64,000 bases of DNA, taken from Brachionus rotundiformis. Its lineage: Eukaryota; Rotifera; Eurotatoria; Ploima; Brachionidae. Every line of letters starts with the position of its first letter. Position 1 is the first letter of the stretch. Below, piece by piece: positions 1 to 10,804 of the stretch. The stretch covers positions 62,001-126,000 of the forward strand of contig JAESIW010000010.1 of NCBI GenBank assembly GCA_016802295.1, written 5' to 3'. Under the pieces are notes generated by a model. That model saw nothing but the letters and a program-made list of their open reading frames with translations, was not told the DNA's origin and did not search any database. Made by a program: the position numbers and the translations under genes.

Positions 1-457
1 GCCTCAATCGCCCTTGAATAACTTTATAGGAACAAGGAGTAAATAGAATATAAGTGTGTTCTGTAAATAATGATGATACTTGTTACCGGTTTATAATAAA
101 ACAATGTTTAATCTTTTAAAAGTTTTTTTTTAAGTTGATGAACGTTCTTATTTATATATAAATGCTCGTGTTAGGAACACGAAGCGTTTAACTTCTGAGA
201 TACGTGACAAGTACAATTCTCACTTATCAGTTAATAAGCTGATGAATAAGTGATGATTCAAGGTAACATACTAAATAAATAATATCATGATATAATTTTA
301 TTCAATTGATACACAAATAAAAATCATATAAATTTATCACATATATTTCTGACTATAATAATCTTCTATAAGTGTATTTTAAGAAAACATTTATCTTTTA
401 TTAGTTTTCTTTAGTTAAAATATAAATGAGTTAATTAGTAAACCAAAATTAAATTAT
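1..457. other. AT-rich stretch downstream of the TPRG1-like gene
   Basis: I see no gene here. The stretch is AT-rich and lies beyond the stop codon of the minus-strand TPRG1-like gene, so it would hold that gene's 3' UTR. No open frame with recognisable content was found on either strand. Confidence 0.5.
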
Positions 458-1589
458 CTAAAAATTTATCCCATTTCTGTCTAGCTGAAATCCTAGCCAA
501 TTTTGATTGAACAAAACTGAACTAAGACTGGCATAGCTCTCGACTTCCACGGGCTCCTCTTTGAATTCAATTTTGGACCCTTCCGGAAGCTTGCTTAACG
601 CTTAAAACCAATTAATTAATAACAAAACAAAGCTTTTAATTAATTAATCTAAACATACCATATTCTAATGAGGCTATAAACTCATCGCAATTGTAAATGC
701 TTGTCTCTTGCTCTTTTTCATTATACAAAATGTGGTGTGACGTAAATATGGTAAATGGAATGTCAGCAAGTGGGTTCCATTTTTGAAAAAATGAAATGTT
801 TTCTTCCGTGTCCCAGCTAATTTTAACAGCTCCATATTTATATTCTCTTAATTGGTAAATAAGTTAAAATTTTTATCCAACCATGTGCCAATACAAACCC
901 CATGAAGGAATTCTTGGGATATTGGAGGGTTCCGAACTTTACTTTTTTCAAATCCTCAAGGGCTATTCTTTTATAGCCACTAATTTTGGACTTGATGAAG
1001 TCAAACGAAACCACATAAATAGCCTTCTCAGTCAACAGGACAATTTTTTCCCTGTGAAAGTCCCAATTGCTTATTCTTTGCCAAAAAGTAAATTATTTTA
1101 TTTCCACGCTTGCAAAAAAAATACTCTATTAGAAGCCAGTTGCCCACGAATTGTCCGTCTTTATTTGGCAAAATTAATTTTTTTATCTCTTGCTCAGCTT
1201 TGTGGAAACCTGTCTCCTTGGAAAAAATATAGATAAAATAGATACCATGAACAGTTTATCTAGTCATACTGCGTTGTAAGAGAAAAATTGTTTAAGTCTC
1301 ATGTTTGGACATCTCACTGCTCCAGTGGTGCAATTGACCGACGAGCGACTTGCTGTCGAAGCAGTGGTGCGAACACTGTACATGCTGCCAGGTCGCTCCT
1401 CCCTCCTAAATGGATTTGTCTTATCAAGTGGCCCGTCATCTTCGTGCTCAAAAGCCTTGTTATCAAAAGCTTGGATTTAATTTAATTATTTTAATTAACA
1501 AAAATAACTAAATCAAATAAAATACTATTTGGTTCCATTTGTATTTTGGTTTGGGAAGAATTTGAGTTGAAGTGCACGTATGGCTCCAT
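458..1589 (-). CDS. TPRG1L: TPRG1/TPRG1L-like protein (hSac2-type domain), complete
   Basis: Six exons on the minus strand: 1526-1589, 1270-1469, 1125-1216, 899-1075, 659-846, 458-600. All introns are 49-58 bp with GT...AG. They join to 864 nt, 287 aa, close to the roughly 270 aa of the family. The middle part carries the family pattern: WLLIEISNWDFHREKIVLL, then VVSFDFIKSKISGYKRI, then KWNPLADIPFTIFTSHH. The N-terminal ~95 residues are Ser/Thr-rich and poorly conserved, as in vertebrate TPRG1. The start is the first ATG of the exon at 1589. Vertebrate TPRG1L (Mover) is a vesicle-associated presynaptic protein; that role is family knowledge and not visible here. The gene is easily missed because introns break its frames. 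Confidence 0.88.
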
Positions 1590-2755
1590 TTGAAAATTGT
1601 CAATCTCTTTAAATAAGTTATTTTTAAAGTTGCTTGGTTACTATTTGGTAATAATTTAGTTTTGATAATTTAGAAAAATATTAATCATAACCTAATTTAG
1701 GTCTATTAATTTATTACAATTAGCTGAGTTGGTAAAAAATCGATTCAGCACAGAATTATAATATCAGATAGGTTTGCTATTTAAATGCGTCAAGGATTAT
1801 TTACATAATTATTTTTTGACTAGGTTCTAGAAAGAGCTTGAATTTTCAATTAAATAAAATTAAAAAAATATAACAATTTGAATTATAAAAATGATAAAAT
1901 TGTCATTAATAAGCTCTTTCGATTAATTAACCTTTTTGGAAAGATAAAATTAGTAAGAATATATTTAAATTTAGGTTTATCAAATTAATTCAGTTATTAG
2001 GAAATTACCTATCTATGACTTTGATTATTTTATTAGTTTATTTTTTTAAAATAATTTATTTTTTGAATGTTCCAGACAATAAAATGTAAATAAGTAAATA
2101 AAATTATCAAAAATAATAAATTTAATTTTCTTGAAATTTTAGCTTCCTTGAAGATAATAATTGCAAAATTCTTATTTTTTAACAAAAATATGCTTTTATA
2201 GATTAATTTTTGGAAAAAAACTGATCTTAATCAGGCACAATGAAAATATCTACCTATTTTGATGGAATAAAAACTAAAAAGATAAGTTAACTCAATTGGT
2301 CCATGATACTTAAGCATAATCTAAATACATAGCATAATTTTACTATTTTGTATTTTTTTTACCACTTAAAGATTATGTTTCCAAGTTACCTGATTTGCTA
2401 AGTTTAAAACTTATTCTTTCTTTTGAGGTCAAATTAGTGGTACAATTAGAAAAAAATTGCCAAAGCTATCCATTTTTTGCATATCTATTGATTAAAGTCA
2501 AACTTTTAGTAAGCCTTTGGTAACTCCGACTGGTTTAGGTTTATCACCATAAATGTTAGTCATTGACTAGATATGGGTTTTTAATGGTTAAGGATGCATA
2601 GACCACATATTGGCTCTTGGAACTAAAATTGAAGTACATTCCCACAAAAACTCTGTTGATCATACCAAAATCTTGTGGCCTGCAACAGATGATAGTTAAC
2701 TTTATGTAACTTTTTTAACGGGAAATTACAATGTAGCCTAATTTTAAGTGTGAAG
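1590..2755. other. Intergenic AT-rich DNA
   Basis: I see no supported gene. It contains the presumed promoter of the minus-strand TPRG1-like gene at its left edge and merges on the right into a decayed reverse transcriptase end. Confidence 0.5.
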
Positions 2756-2990
2756 AGAACATGAGGTTTTTAACTTGGCTAGATCACCATGCAAATCAGT
2801 CAACTAAACCAAGGAAACAAAGCCTTAGCTGTTTTACATGTAATTAAGATGGTTTGGATGGGAGCACTTAGAATGAAAAGAACAAGCATACCAATCAGAG
2901 ATCTTCAATGGATACCTTAAGGGTGACGTAAGGTAGAAGGACAAGCTGCTTAATCTGTGATGACTCATCACAGATTAAGACACAGTTCGT
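2756..2990 (+). pseudogene. Decayed non-LTR retrotransposon C-terminus
   Basis: Reading the plus strand around 2860-2945 gives a pattern like W-M-G-A-L-R-M-K-R then I-P-I-R-D-L-Q-W-I-P, followed by stop-broken G-R-K-V-E-G. This resembles the end of many non-LTR endonuclease/reverse transcriptases (an 'RIP..AL.W.P.GKRKRGRP' type tail). Frames are broken, so it is a fossil. A related fossil lies in the opposite direction at about 35170-35345. A 31-nt hairpin at 2949-2979 sits at its 3' end. Confidence 0.5.
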
Positions 2991-3239
2991 AGGGTTGGTG
3001 AACAGCCATTTTTTCTTTAAGTTTATTATCTTTAAGAATGGTTTTTATTTTATTGTACTGAAAAAAATTATTTATTAAAAAATTAAATGGTTAGAATAAG
3101 TTAAGTAGTATCAAAAATAATATTTTATTTCATTTGACAAACATAATAAAAATTAAATAACAAAAAAAAGTTTCAAGAATGGCAAAACATAGGTTTATAC
3201 ATGTAAATAAACTGTTAATGTACATGTGCAAGATCAGGC

Positions 3240-4145
3240 ATAGAGGTGGTGCAATCCTAATCAACCAATTGCACTGTCCTACAGCAATTTAAATTTTTCT
3301 CACTCTTGGGAAAATACGTAAATAGAACTGCGACTTGAACTTGTATTAAGCATAGCAGTCGCTTCAAGAAACGATAAATTTTCTTTCATCCAGACGTCCA
3401 ATTTAGCCTTAAAACTGTTCAAATTCCGTGCATTAAATATGTAAGTTGGTAATTTGTCCCAGACTGTCGTGACCCTATTTGTAAGAAAATTAAATCTTGG
3501 TTGAAAATACTTCATTTTCTCTCTATAAATAGTTCTATTGTGTTTTGAGTGTTCATACATGCGTCCTTCATGAGATTCACCTCCTCTAAGTTATTAACAA
3601 TTTTAAACATCTGGATAAGATCGCCCCTTTGCCTTCTTATTTGAAGATTATTCAGATCCATTTTGTTCAATCTGTCAGTATAATTTAATTTTCTCAACTC
3701 AGGCACTAGTCTCGTCGCTCTTCATGGATACCATGAGCTAATGGCATACTCTAGATGTGGTCTAACTAGGGGTTTGTTTAGAAGTGTTGTGTTATGTATG
3801 TCAAGGAACTTAAGCGATTTTCTGATCAACCCCAACATCTTATTTGCTTTAGCAGTACTATGTCTAACTTGAATGTCCCATTTCATATCATGTTCTATAT
3901 ATTCCAAGATCCTTTTCACAGAATGTTTTAGCTAAAAGTGGTCTTTTACCAGATTGTTTTTCAATTTCATAATCGAATCGATCGTTAGATCTACCTAGAT
4001 GTAAAACCTTGCACTTGTCTGCGTTTAGCACTGTTGACCACTCTTTTGACCAATCACAAATTTTATCTACATCATTTTGGAGTTTCAAGTTCGATGAAAA
4101 ATTTTTTTTGACAGCGATTACTTTTGTGTCGTCTGACTACTATAA
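3240..4145 (-). pseudogene. 5'-truncated non-LTR reverse transcriptase (CR1/jockey-like), frameshifted
   Basis: Reading leftward from 4145, the pieces are: an SDDTKVIAVKK segment (the catalytic [FY]ADD box with Ala replaced by Ser), LQNDVDKICDWSKEW and NADKCKVLHLGR (4090-3890), STAKANKMLGLIRKSL and LVRPHLEYAISSW (3890-3725), YTDRLNKMDLNNLQIRRQRG (3706-3512), and NRVTTVWDKLPTYIFNARN with NSFKAKLDVW (3560-3300). These are, in order, the palm motif C and the thumb/C-terminal region of CR1/jockey-class elements. At least three frame changes join them, and nothing upstream of the catalytic box remains. This is typical 5' truncation followed by decay. Confidence 0.8.
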
Positions 4146-5104
4146 ATAAATAAAGATGCTAAAGATGGTCTATTTCAGAGAATAGAACTTTGAAAAACTA
4201 AATTTTAATATTAATTATATAAGTACAAAATTTGGCAAAATTAAATCAATTTAAACATATCTTTATTTATTTATCTTACTAATGAATATATTTTTTGAAA
4301 AGCCACTAGTTTAACAACATAATACTATGATTCGAGAGCATTTTTCATTGTTCATGGCACTAACCCTTAAACCAGCCGTATAACTTCTTATTTCGTTAAT
4401 GAGTTTTTTTAGCAATGAATTATTAAAAGTGTTTAAGTGGACATCAATTTTGGACTTTTTAAAAATCCTCTTTTAACTTAATACGAGTTCAAATACAGAT
4501 AAAGAAAGATAAATTCTTAAATTTTTAATTTAGAATCAAATTATTAATGGCCTATGCTACCCCAGTTGTTTCTTTAACCACAAAAAATTTTGCATATAAA
4601 GCTTTGGCCAAAAATTAACTCCAGTCCCATGTTAATTATTTAATGAAAAAAAAGCTATCTAATGGTAGTTTTTTTAAATTTCTTTCTCAAATTTCAAAGA
4701 AATATTAAATGATAAAAAAAGTCTATGTTCATCAACCTGTTTACCATTAAATTATATTTCTGCAATAAATTATCTAAATCCTTTTTCTTGGAGAATAATT
4801 TGGTCCAAGATCAATAATTATGATACCAAAAATTTATATCTATTGACCAAATGAACTATATTTATCAATTTAATTTTTAAATTTACACAATTTTAAAACC
4901 AAGACTAATTTTTTTCAATATAAAAAAGCTAATTTATTTATAAATACATTTACTTTAAAATATTAAGCAAAAAATGTAATGATTTTGAAAAAATCTAAAA
5001 TGTGTTTAGTCATTAATAGATATTATACACATGCATTACGAATTAAATTTAAAATTTTAATCTAAAACTCAATTTTTAAATTTAATTCTGCTAGATAGAA
5101 AAAA
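4146..5104. other. Intergenic AT-rich DNA upstream of PSMA6
   Basis: No supported gene. It holds the presumed promoter of PSMA6 at its right edge. No clear TATA box was found near the PSMA6 start. Confidence 0.45.
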
Positions 5105-5961
5105 ATGTCAAGAGGAAGCAGTTCAGGATTTGACAGAGACATAACAATTTTTTCACCAGAAGGTCGCCTTTACCAAGTGGGTGAGTTAAAGTCTTACCAA
5201 ACACTGGCTAAGCATTAGTTCTAAAATGCCTTTTTGCAGAGTATGCGTTCAAGGCAATTAACCAAGGTGGCATGACATCCGTGGGAGTTCGGGGTGAAAA
5301 CTGCGCAGTTGTGGTCACACAAAAAAAAGTGCCGGTACTTTGCCAATTCTTGTCTGTTGCTATTTGAGATTGAAATTTTTACTTTAGGATCGTCTTTTGG
5401 ATCCTGGCAGTGTGACCAATCTTCACAGAATAACCAGAAAAATAGGCTGTGTGATGACTGGGATGATAGGTAGTGGACATTTTTAGCTAAGTTGGCCAAG
5501 TTAATGCTTCATTTTTAGCTGATAGCAAGTCCCAGGTGCAGAGGGCGATCTATGAAGCTCAGTCGTTCAAGTACAAGTACAACTACGACATTCCAGTGGA
5601 ACTTTTGTGCAAAAGAATAGCTGACATCAACCAAGTGTACACTCAAAATGCAGAAATGAGACCGCTGGGCTGCTCGATGATTCTGATCGGCATGGATGAT
5701 GAACTGGGACCCCAGCTGTTCAAGACTGACCCGGCCGGGTACTATTCCGGATACCGTGCCACCAGCTCTGGTGTAAAGCAGACTGAAGCAAACAATTTTT
5801 TGGAGAAAAAAGTCAAAAAGAAAGTTGACCTGTCACTAAATGACACGGTCGAGCTGGCCATTTCATGTCTTTCATCGGTGCTTTCAGCTGACTTGAAGCC
5901 GAGTGAAATCGAGATTGGACTTGTATCGGCCGAAAATCCCGAATTTAAGTATAAAATATAA
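5105..5961 (+). CDS. PSMA6: 20S proteasome subunit alpha type-6
   Basis: Four exons: 5105-5180, 5240-5334, 5388-5469, 5519-5961 (introns 59, 53 and 49 bp), joining to 696 nt, 231 aa. The N-terminus MSRGSSSGFDRDITIFSPEG followed by RLYQVEYAFKAINQGG is the alpha-subunit signature of PSMA6. Further family segments are VVVTQKKVP, SQVQRAIYEAQSFKYKYNYD, LCKRIADINQVYTQNAEMRP and DPAGYY. It forms part of the outer alpha ring of the 20S core, which gates entry of unfolded protein. The protein ends at ENPEFKYKI and lacks about 15 residues found at the C-terminus of vertebrate PSMA6; the stop TAA at 5959-5961 is clear. The start is the only ATG before the conserved N-terminus. Confidence 0.97.
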
Positions 5962-8355
5962 AAATAAATTATTTCTTCTAAATTTAAGTCTTAAATTTTA
6001 AAATTTAAGAATTTTAAATGACCAAGAAGTAGAGGCTCATTTGACCAGGCTAGCTGAAAAAGATTAGTATCAATTTTCCACTATTTATGACGGACTCTTT
6101 TGAAACTTTTAATTTATTTTGTAACATCATCGATCATTTTACACTAAGTGTTTAAACATTTAATCGAATAAAATTAGTCAAAAAAAAAACTTTTATTTTA
6201 GTTTAAAAATTGGTTGGTTTTACCAAGGCTTAATTAAATGATAATAAAAATTTTATTTTATTGGTTTATAATATAACAATGGCCTTGATGTGTAGATTGG
6301 TACATCTATCCATCAAGTCCGTTTTTACCAGACTACCAGATCAAGCAATATTTTGCTCTTTATATATTGTATAGTGCCACCAATCTGCTTTTTCTGTACT
6401 AGAAATTAACAGTATAAGCTTGACCCCACCTAAATAGTCTCAATGTCCTCCTGGTTATTGATATTATTTTAATAAGTATTATCCAGTGTGTTGCAAAAGT
6501 TTAGAAATTAATTATATTTTTTATCTAAAATTGATTTTTAAAATTGAAATTGAAAATATAAATTGATAAAAAATATTTACTTTAAATAATAAAATTAAAA
6601 ATTAAAAATAAATAAAAACTTTAAATCTTCTAAAAATGCTTTCTGACCAAACTCAACACACTGTTTGTTTTATTCCTAGTAACCAAGGAATAAGGAAAAC
6701 AAGGAAAAAAGTAAGCACCCCATCGCAATATACAACGATAACCGTGGAAGGAAAACAATAAAAATTTCCACGCATTACGTTTGCACCGGTTTCCACTCCA
6801 AAAAAAATCGCCAACAAAAAAATTTCTAAACTTTTGCTACAAACTGTATATGATTTGATAGATAACCCGAAGATGTGGTAGATTTAATGGAATAGGCTGC
6901 TCCAGCTGCACACTGCCCAAGGGGAGCTGTGGACTAATGTACTTCACATTTTATATGATGAAGCAAGTACCACTAGTACATTATAAAATTATTGGAATAT
7001 TTTTGTATTATCTATTGAAGAAATAGTTCTAAAATTTTAACCAAATTTAATTTTGTTCAAATTCAAAGCACTTTTAGTAAGCCTTTATCTCTTAATTTTT
7101 TAAATTTTTTAAAATTATTTGGGTTTAATTTTGGCAAATTAGTTAACTGCAAAGGCGTTCTAATTGGATAAACAAGTTTTTATGTATAACTTAGTTGATA
7201 AACAGAAAAATAAAAATAAAATTTAATTATTTGTTTATCAATTTTAAAAATATGTAAACACCTTCGACTGATATTTTCTTAATTTTTCAGTTGATTTATC
7301 CCACGTCACCTTCAGTAGAATATTAGAGATAATTTTTAAATGTAATTTTCCTAAAATGAATGGATAAGACTTGGGTGAATTTTTTTTAATTATGCTGGTA
7401 CCATGGTTATTTGGTTGACCGGACTTCTGAGACATTCTCCAAAACCAGCACTGGTCTTGTCTGAGCTCATGATGTAATAATTAAATTTAAAAAAATTTGA
7501 TAACACATATAAATGTTAAATCAACTCTCAAACTTAATCAATTGCCTATTGACCATATCAAGAAAATTATAATTATTTTAAAATTAAAAAGCTTTGATGT
7601 CGCAAACTTTTATATTGATCTGTTTAGCTCAAGGCTATTAATTAATCTTGAATAGAAGCATTGAATTTTTTCTCTCTATTTTTTAAAATTTAAGTTTTAA
7701 TTTTTTGAAAATTATCTTTTAAAAAATTCAAAATTTTTAGCCAAAATACCGGTAGTTGGTCTACATTATCGAAATATGGTAGTTCTTTCAATTAAAGCAT
7801 CACTGAGTCTCTAGTTAATTTGAAAATTTGATCACGTCTGAAATAGCATTGGTAATTTTTTAATCAGGTTTTTATCAATCAATTATATGCTTAATTTGGT
7901 CGCCAATTTTCTAATATGCCAAAGAGTTTGGATATATTTCCCACATAAAAAAAGCATTGTTGTTGTATTATACCAAGACAAATATAAGATTAAATTTTTA
8001 TATAAAATATTTGGAGTATAAACAAACTTAAAAGTGTCGAATATTGTAAATAGAAAATTTTAGATTACAAAGAATTATTTAAAGATAAATTGAATAAAAA
8101 TATTAATTTTTTAGGGGCCGAAAAAATAAATAATCAGCAATTTTATAAACTACTCTCAAAGGTTTGTAAAAAATTAATGAAAGAAATGAAAATTGGTTAA
8201 AGAAAAGAAAATTTGGCAAAAATGTTTTTCAAACAAAATTGAATGCAGTTTAGTTTTTCTGTTTACTTTTTTTTAATTGAATAGATGTCAACAGAGGCGT
8301 TTAAATTGAAAAATATATAAAAATATTAAAAGTTTACTCTTAAACAAATAATTGC
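5962..8355. other. 2.4 kb intergenic AT-rich DNA
   Basis: No recognisable gene on either strand. A 63-codon minus-strand frame at 7244-7435 has AT-driven composition and no family features. A slightly GC-richer patch at 6640-6960 contains no motif I recognise. Confidence 0.5.
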
Positions 8356-8475
8356 TTGACGCATCCAAAGTGTTTGCTACGTTTACAAAATATAAAATTA
8401 AGATAAAATTCCTGAGAACGATAATTAAAAACATTAAAAGTTATTCTAGCGAGACTAATGTAGCCTACAATTAGA

Positions 8476-8483
8476 TATAAATA
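8476..8483 (+). promoter_or_regulatory. TATA box of Cys-pair mini-gene, copy 1
   Basis: TATAAATA lies 84 bp upstream of the ATG at 8560, a sensible distance for a TATA box with a short 5' UTR. The same box is present in copy 2. Confidence 0.6.
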
Positions 8484-8559
8484 GAGAGACAGATTTGACC
8501 AAAAATTAAAACTTGAGAAATATTTGAAAAGTAATCATCTCTTAATTCAATCGAACAAA

Positions 8560-8709
8560 ATGTGCTTCAGAAAAAACAGATGCTGTCAACCAATGGCCTA
8601 TGCTCCAATGATGCCAATGCCAATGCCGATGCCAATGCCAATGCCAGTAATGCCCATGCCACAAGTTCAATGTGTTCAAATGTGTTGTCAAAGAAGAAGC
8701 TGCTGTTAG
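8560..8709 (+). CDS. 49-aa Cys-pair / Met-Pro repeat protein, copy 1
   Basis: Single-exon gene of 49 codons plus stop, from the ATG at 8560. The N-terminus MCFRKNRCCQPMAYAP is followed by about seven Met-Pro dipeptides, then VQCVQMCCQRRSCC. Eight cysteines include three CC pairs placed at both ends, flanked by Arg/Lys. There is no signal peptide, so a cytosolic or nuclear protein is more likely than a secreted one. Promoter (TATA), coding region and 3' AATAAA are all copied intact 1.2 kb away, which supports a real gene. The composition recalls metallothionein-like or sperm cysteine-rich structural proteins, but I do not recognise a family. An overlapping frame rich in Asn-Ala is a shadow of the MP repeat. 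Confidence 0.7.
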   Translation: MCFRKNRCCQPMAYAPMMPMPMPMPMPMPVMPMPQVQCVQMCCQRRSCC

Positions 8710-8818
8710 AGAAAAAAATTTTTTTTTTAATATTTATTTTGAAAAAAGAATTCTTTTTTTTATCTATTCTAATTATTTGTCTCGTTTAAAAAAGTACTTT
8801 TTTGAATAAAAAAAATAT

Positions 8819-9557
8819 TGACAAAATAATTTCTTATATTATAATATAATAATTGAGATAAATTAAAAGAAAAAATATAAATATTTGAATAAAAGTATAA
8901 AAGAAAAAATATTTGTTTAATTAAAAATTTGTTGGACATTTTTTCCAAGGATTGGTAATTTTTTCTTAATTGTACAGTTAAATTGTTGCCGTGTTTAACA
9001 TTGCTTTCTGAATGCCAAACGCCTTGAAAAAAAGAATTATCTGTGTTTTTTATAATCATTTGTTTAAGGGCTAAAGCCCAAGCTATTTATCTGGCAAAAT
9101 TGCTCTAATTAAACTTAATTTTTAAAAATAAGCTAAAGGCTTTGTTTTTCAGAATCAATAAATAGTTAATAAAAGAATAAACTGTTTTAAAATTTAACAG
9201 ATAAAACATGTATTTAGTTAATGATCTTTGTTTAAAGTAAGTGACTGGTGAAAAGGGCCGTCAGTGAGCTCTTGTTTGGCCGGACTTTGAGGAATGCAGA
9301 TATAAGTTTCGCTTCAAGCATCAACTTTTAGTTTAAGAGATAAAGCAATGCTGACCATTAAGAAGTAATGTTTTAAATATTTAAATAAAAGAATTTTATA
9401 TATGATCTTACCAGAAATTTTCTAAAAAATTGTTTATTTGTATTCATTTAGAGATATCTCTGATGAAATGATTTAATAAGACAGAAATATTCTTAATGCA
9501 AATAGAGTAAACCAAAAATAATTTTTGGTCACTGAATTATATTACCAATTATTACAA
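8819..9557. other. Spacer between the two mini-gene copies
   Basis: Unique AT-rich DNA without a recognisable gene. A 96-codon minus-strand frame at 8769-9059 overlaps the poly-A/T rich 3' end of copy 1 and has no coding character. Confidence 0.5.
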
Positions 9558-9677
9558 TTGACGCATCCAAAGTGTTTGCTACGTTTACAAAATATAAAAT
9601 TAAGATAAAATTCCTGAGAACGATAATTAAAAACATTAAAAGTTATTCTAGCGAGACTAATGTAGCCTACAATTAGA

Positions 9678-9685
9678 TATAAATA
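9678..9685 (+). promoter_or_regulatory. TATA box of Cys-pair mini-gene, copy 2
   Basis: TATAAATA, 84 bp upstream of the ATG at 9762, identical to the box of copy 1. Confidence 0.6.
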
Positions 9686-9761
9686 GAGAGACAGATTTGA
9701 CCAAAAATTAAAACTTGAGAAATATTTGAAAAGTAATCATCTCTTAATTCAATCGAACAAA

Positions 9762-9911
9762 ATGTGCTTCAGAAAAAACAGATGCTGTCAACCAATGGCC
9801 TATGCTCCAATGATGCCAATGCCAATGCCGATGCCAATGCCAATGCCAGTAATGCCCATGCCACAAGTTCAATGTGTTCAAATGTGTTGTCAAAGAAGAA
9901 GCTGCTGTTAG
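9762..9911 (+). CDS. 49-aa Cys-pair / Met-Pro repeat protein, copy 2
   Basis: The protein is identical to the one at 8560-8709 as read by eye: Cys pairs at both ends around a Met-Pro repeat core. Identity of the protein, and of non-coding flanks as well, points to a very recent duplication or gene conversion rather than selection alone. The function is unknown. It could be a cysteine-rich structural or metal-binding peptide, judging only from composition. Confidence 0.7.
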   Translation: MCFRKNRCCQPMAYAPMMPMPMPMPMPMPVMPMPQVQCVQMCCQRRSCC

Positions 9912-10033
9912 AGAAAAAAATTTTTTTTTTAATATTTATTTTGAAAAAAGAATTCTTTTTTTTATCTATTTTTTTTATCTATTCCAATTATTTGTCTCGT
10001 TTAAAAAAGTACTTTTTTGAATAAAAAAAATAT

Positions 10034-10804
10034 TTTAACAAATGAGTTATTCATTTTTTATTTTATAAAATCATAAAATAAATTTTAAATTTTTTTATTT
10101 CACATCCCAATGTTTGGTAAATGAATTTGGAAATATATGTTTTTTCAAATACTTTTTATAAATTTTTTCTATTTCTAGAAAATATTGGTGTTAATTAGTA
10201 GCAGAAACTACTTCTAGACCTAAACTGTCAGTCCATGGTATATGTCAAACTCGCATCCCTAATTTTGACCATTGTTTTTATTTGAAAAATCATATTTATT
10301 TATGCTCCAATTTTAATTACCAAATTTTTGAAGCCAACCCATCATTTATAAATTACATTCTTTTAGTTTACTTAGTGATGAATTTTGTTGTTACCTATCT
10401 GTTTCTTTATCGTATCTAGTTATAAAGAAATTTTCAAGTTTCATTATAATATTTCACCAAGTTCAATTAATTAAATTTCTAATTACTTGGCAAAGACTCA
10501 ACATAAGCTTAAGATATTCAAGAACCAGCGCTTTTCATCAATTAACCTACAAATGGAAAATGCTATCTCTGTAGGGTCTCACTTGGAGCATGCTGTGACA
10601 GCTATGCTGACTTCCAAATTGGTTCTCCAAACCAAGCATCCTGAATACGGGGTACTCTGTGGAAATTTTAATACCATTAAAGTTATGAATTAAAATTTAA
10701 ATTTCAATTATCAAAATTTCTAAATCAATATTAGAAAAATAAATAAGTACCAAGAGCAATTAAAAAAATTATTTTTTCCCATTTTTTAATTTAAATAAAA
10801 AGTA
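10034..10804. other. Intergenic DNA with a weak coding-like patch
   Basis: Mostly AT-rich and featureless. At 10487-10693 (+) there is an open frame without a standard ATG at its start; its base composition is less AT-skewed than its surroundings (for example EHAVTAMLTSKLVLQTKHP). I recognise no family, and it may be a fragment of a lost gene or element. Confidence 0.35.

Larger units (their letters stand above)
8356..8818 (+). repeat. Duplicated gene unit, copy 1
   Basis: This 463-bp block recurs at 9558-10033 with a constant offset of 1202 bp. Compared by eye, promoter, coding sequence and 3' end are the same except for one T/C change and a 13-bp insertion in the second copy's 3' region. 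The match begins at the shared TTGACGCATCC and ends at GAATAAAAAAAATATT. The DNA between the copies is not duplicated. Confidence 0.93.
9558..10033 (+). repeat. Duplicated gene unit, copy 2
   Basis: Second copy of the 8356-8818 block in direct orientation. It differs by a 13-bp insertion that repeats a T-run plus ATCTATT in the 3' untranslated part, and by one base change nearby. I saw no difference in the coding region. Confidence 0.93.

Noticed and set aside
883..1236. 117-codon open frame on the plus strand
   Set aside because: It is the antisense shadow of exons of the minus-strand TPRG1-like gene, which explains its length and composition.
1720..1790. tRNA-like A box (TAGCTGAGTTGG)
   Set aside because: No B box of the GGTTCRANYCC type and no cloverleaf could be drawn, so no tRNA is called. 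No other tRNA or rRNA gene was seen in the window.
7244..7435. 63-codon minus-strand frame
   Set aside because: No conserved pattern, no partner exons, composition like the surrounding DNA.
8562..8789. Asn-Ala repeat frame overlapping the mini-gene
   Set aside because: It is the Met-Pro repeat read in another frame, and it runs on into the poly-T/A rich 3' untranslated part.
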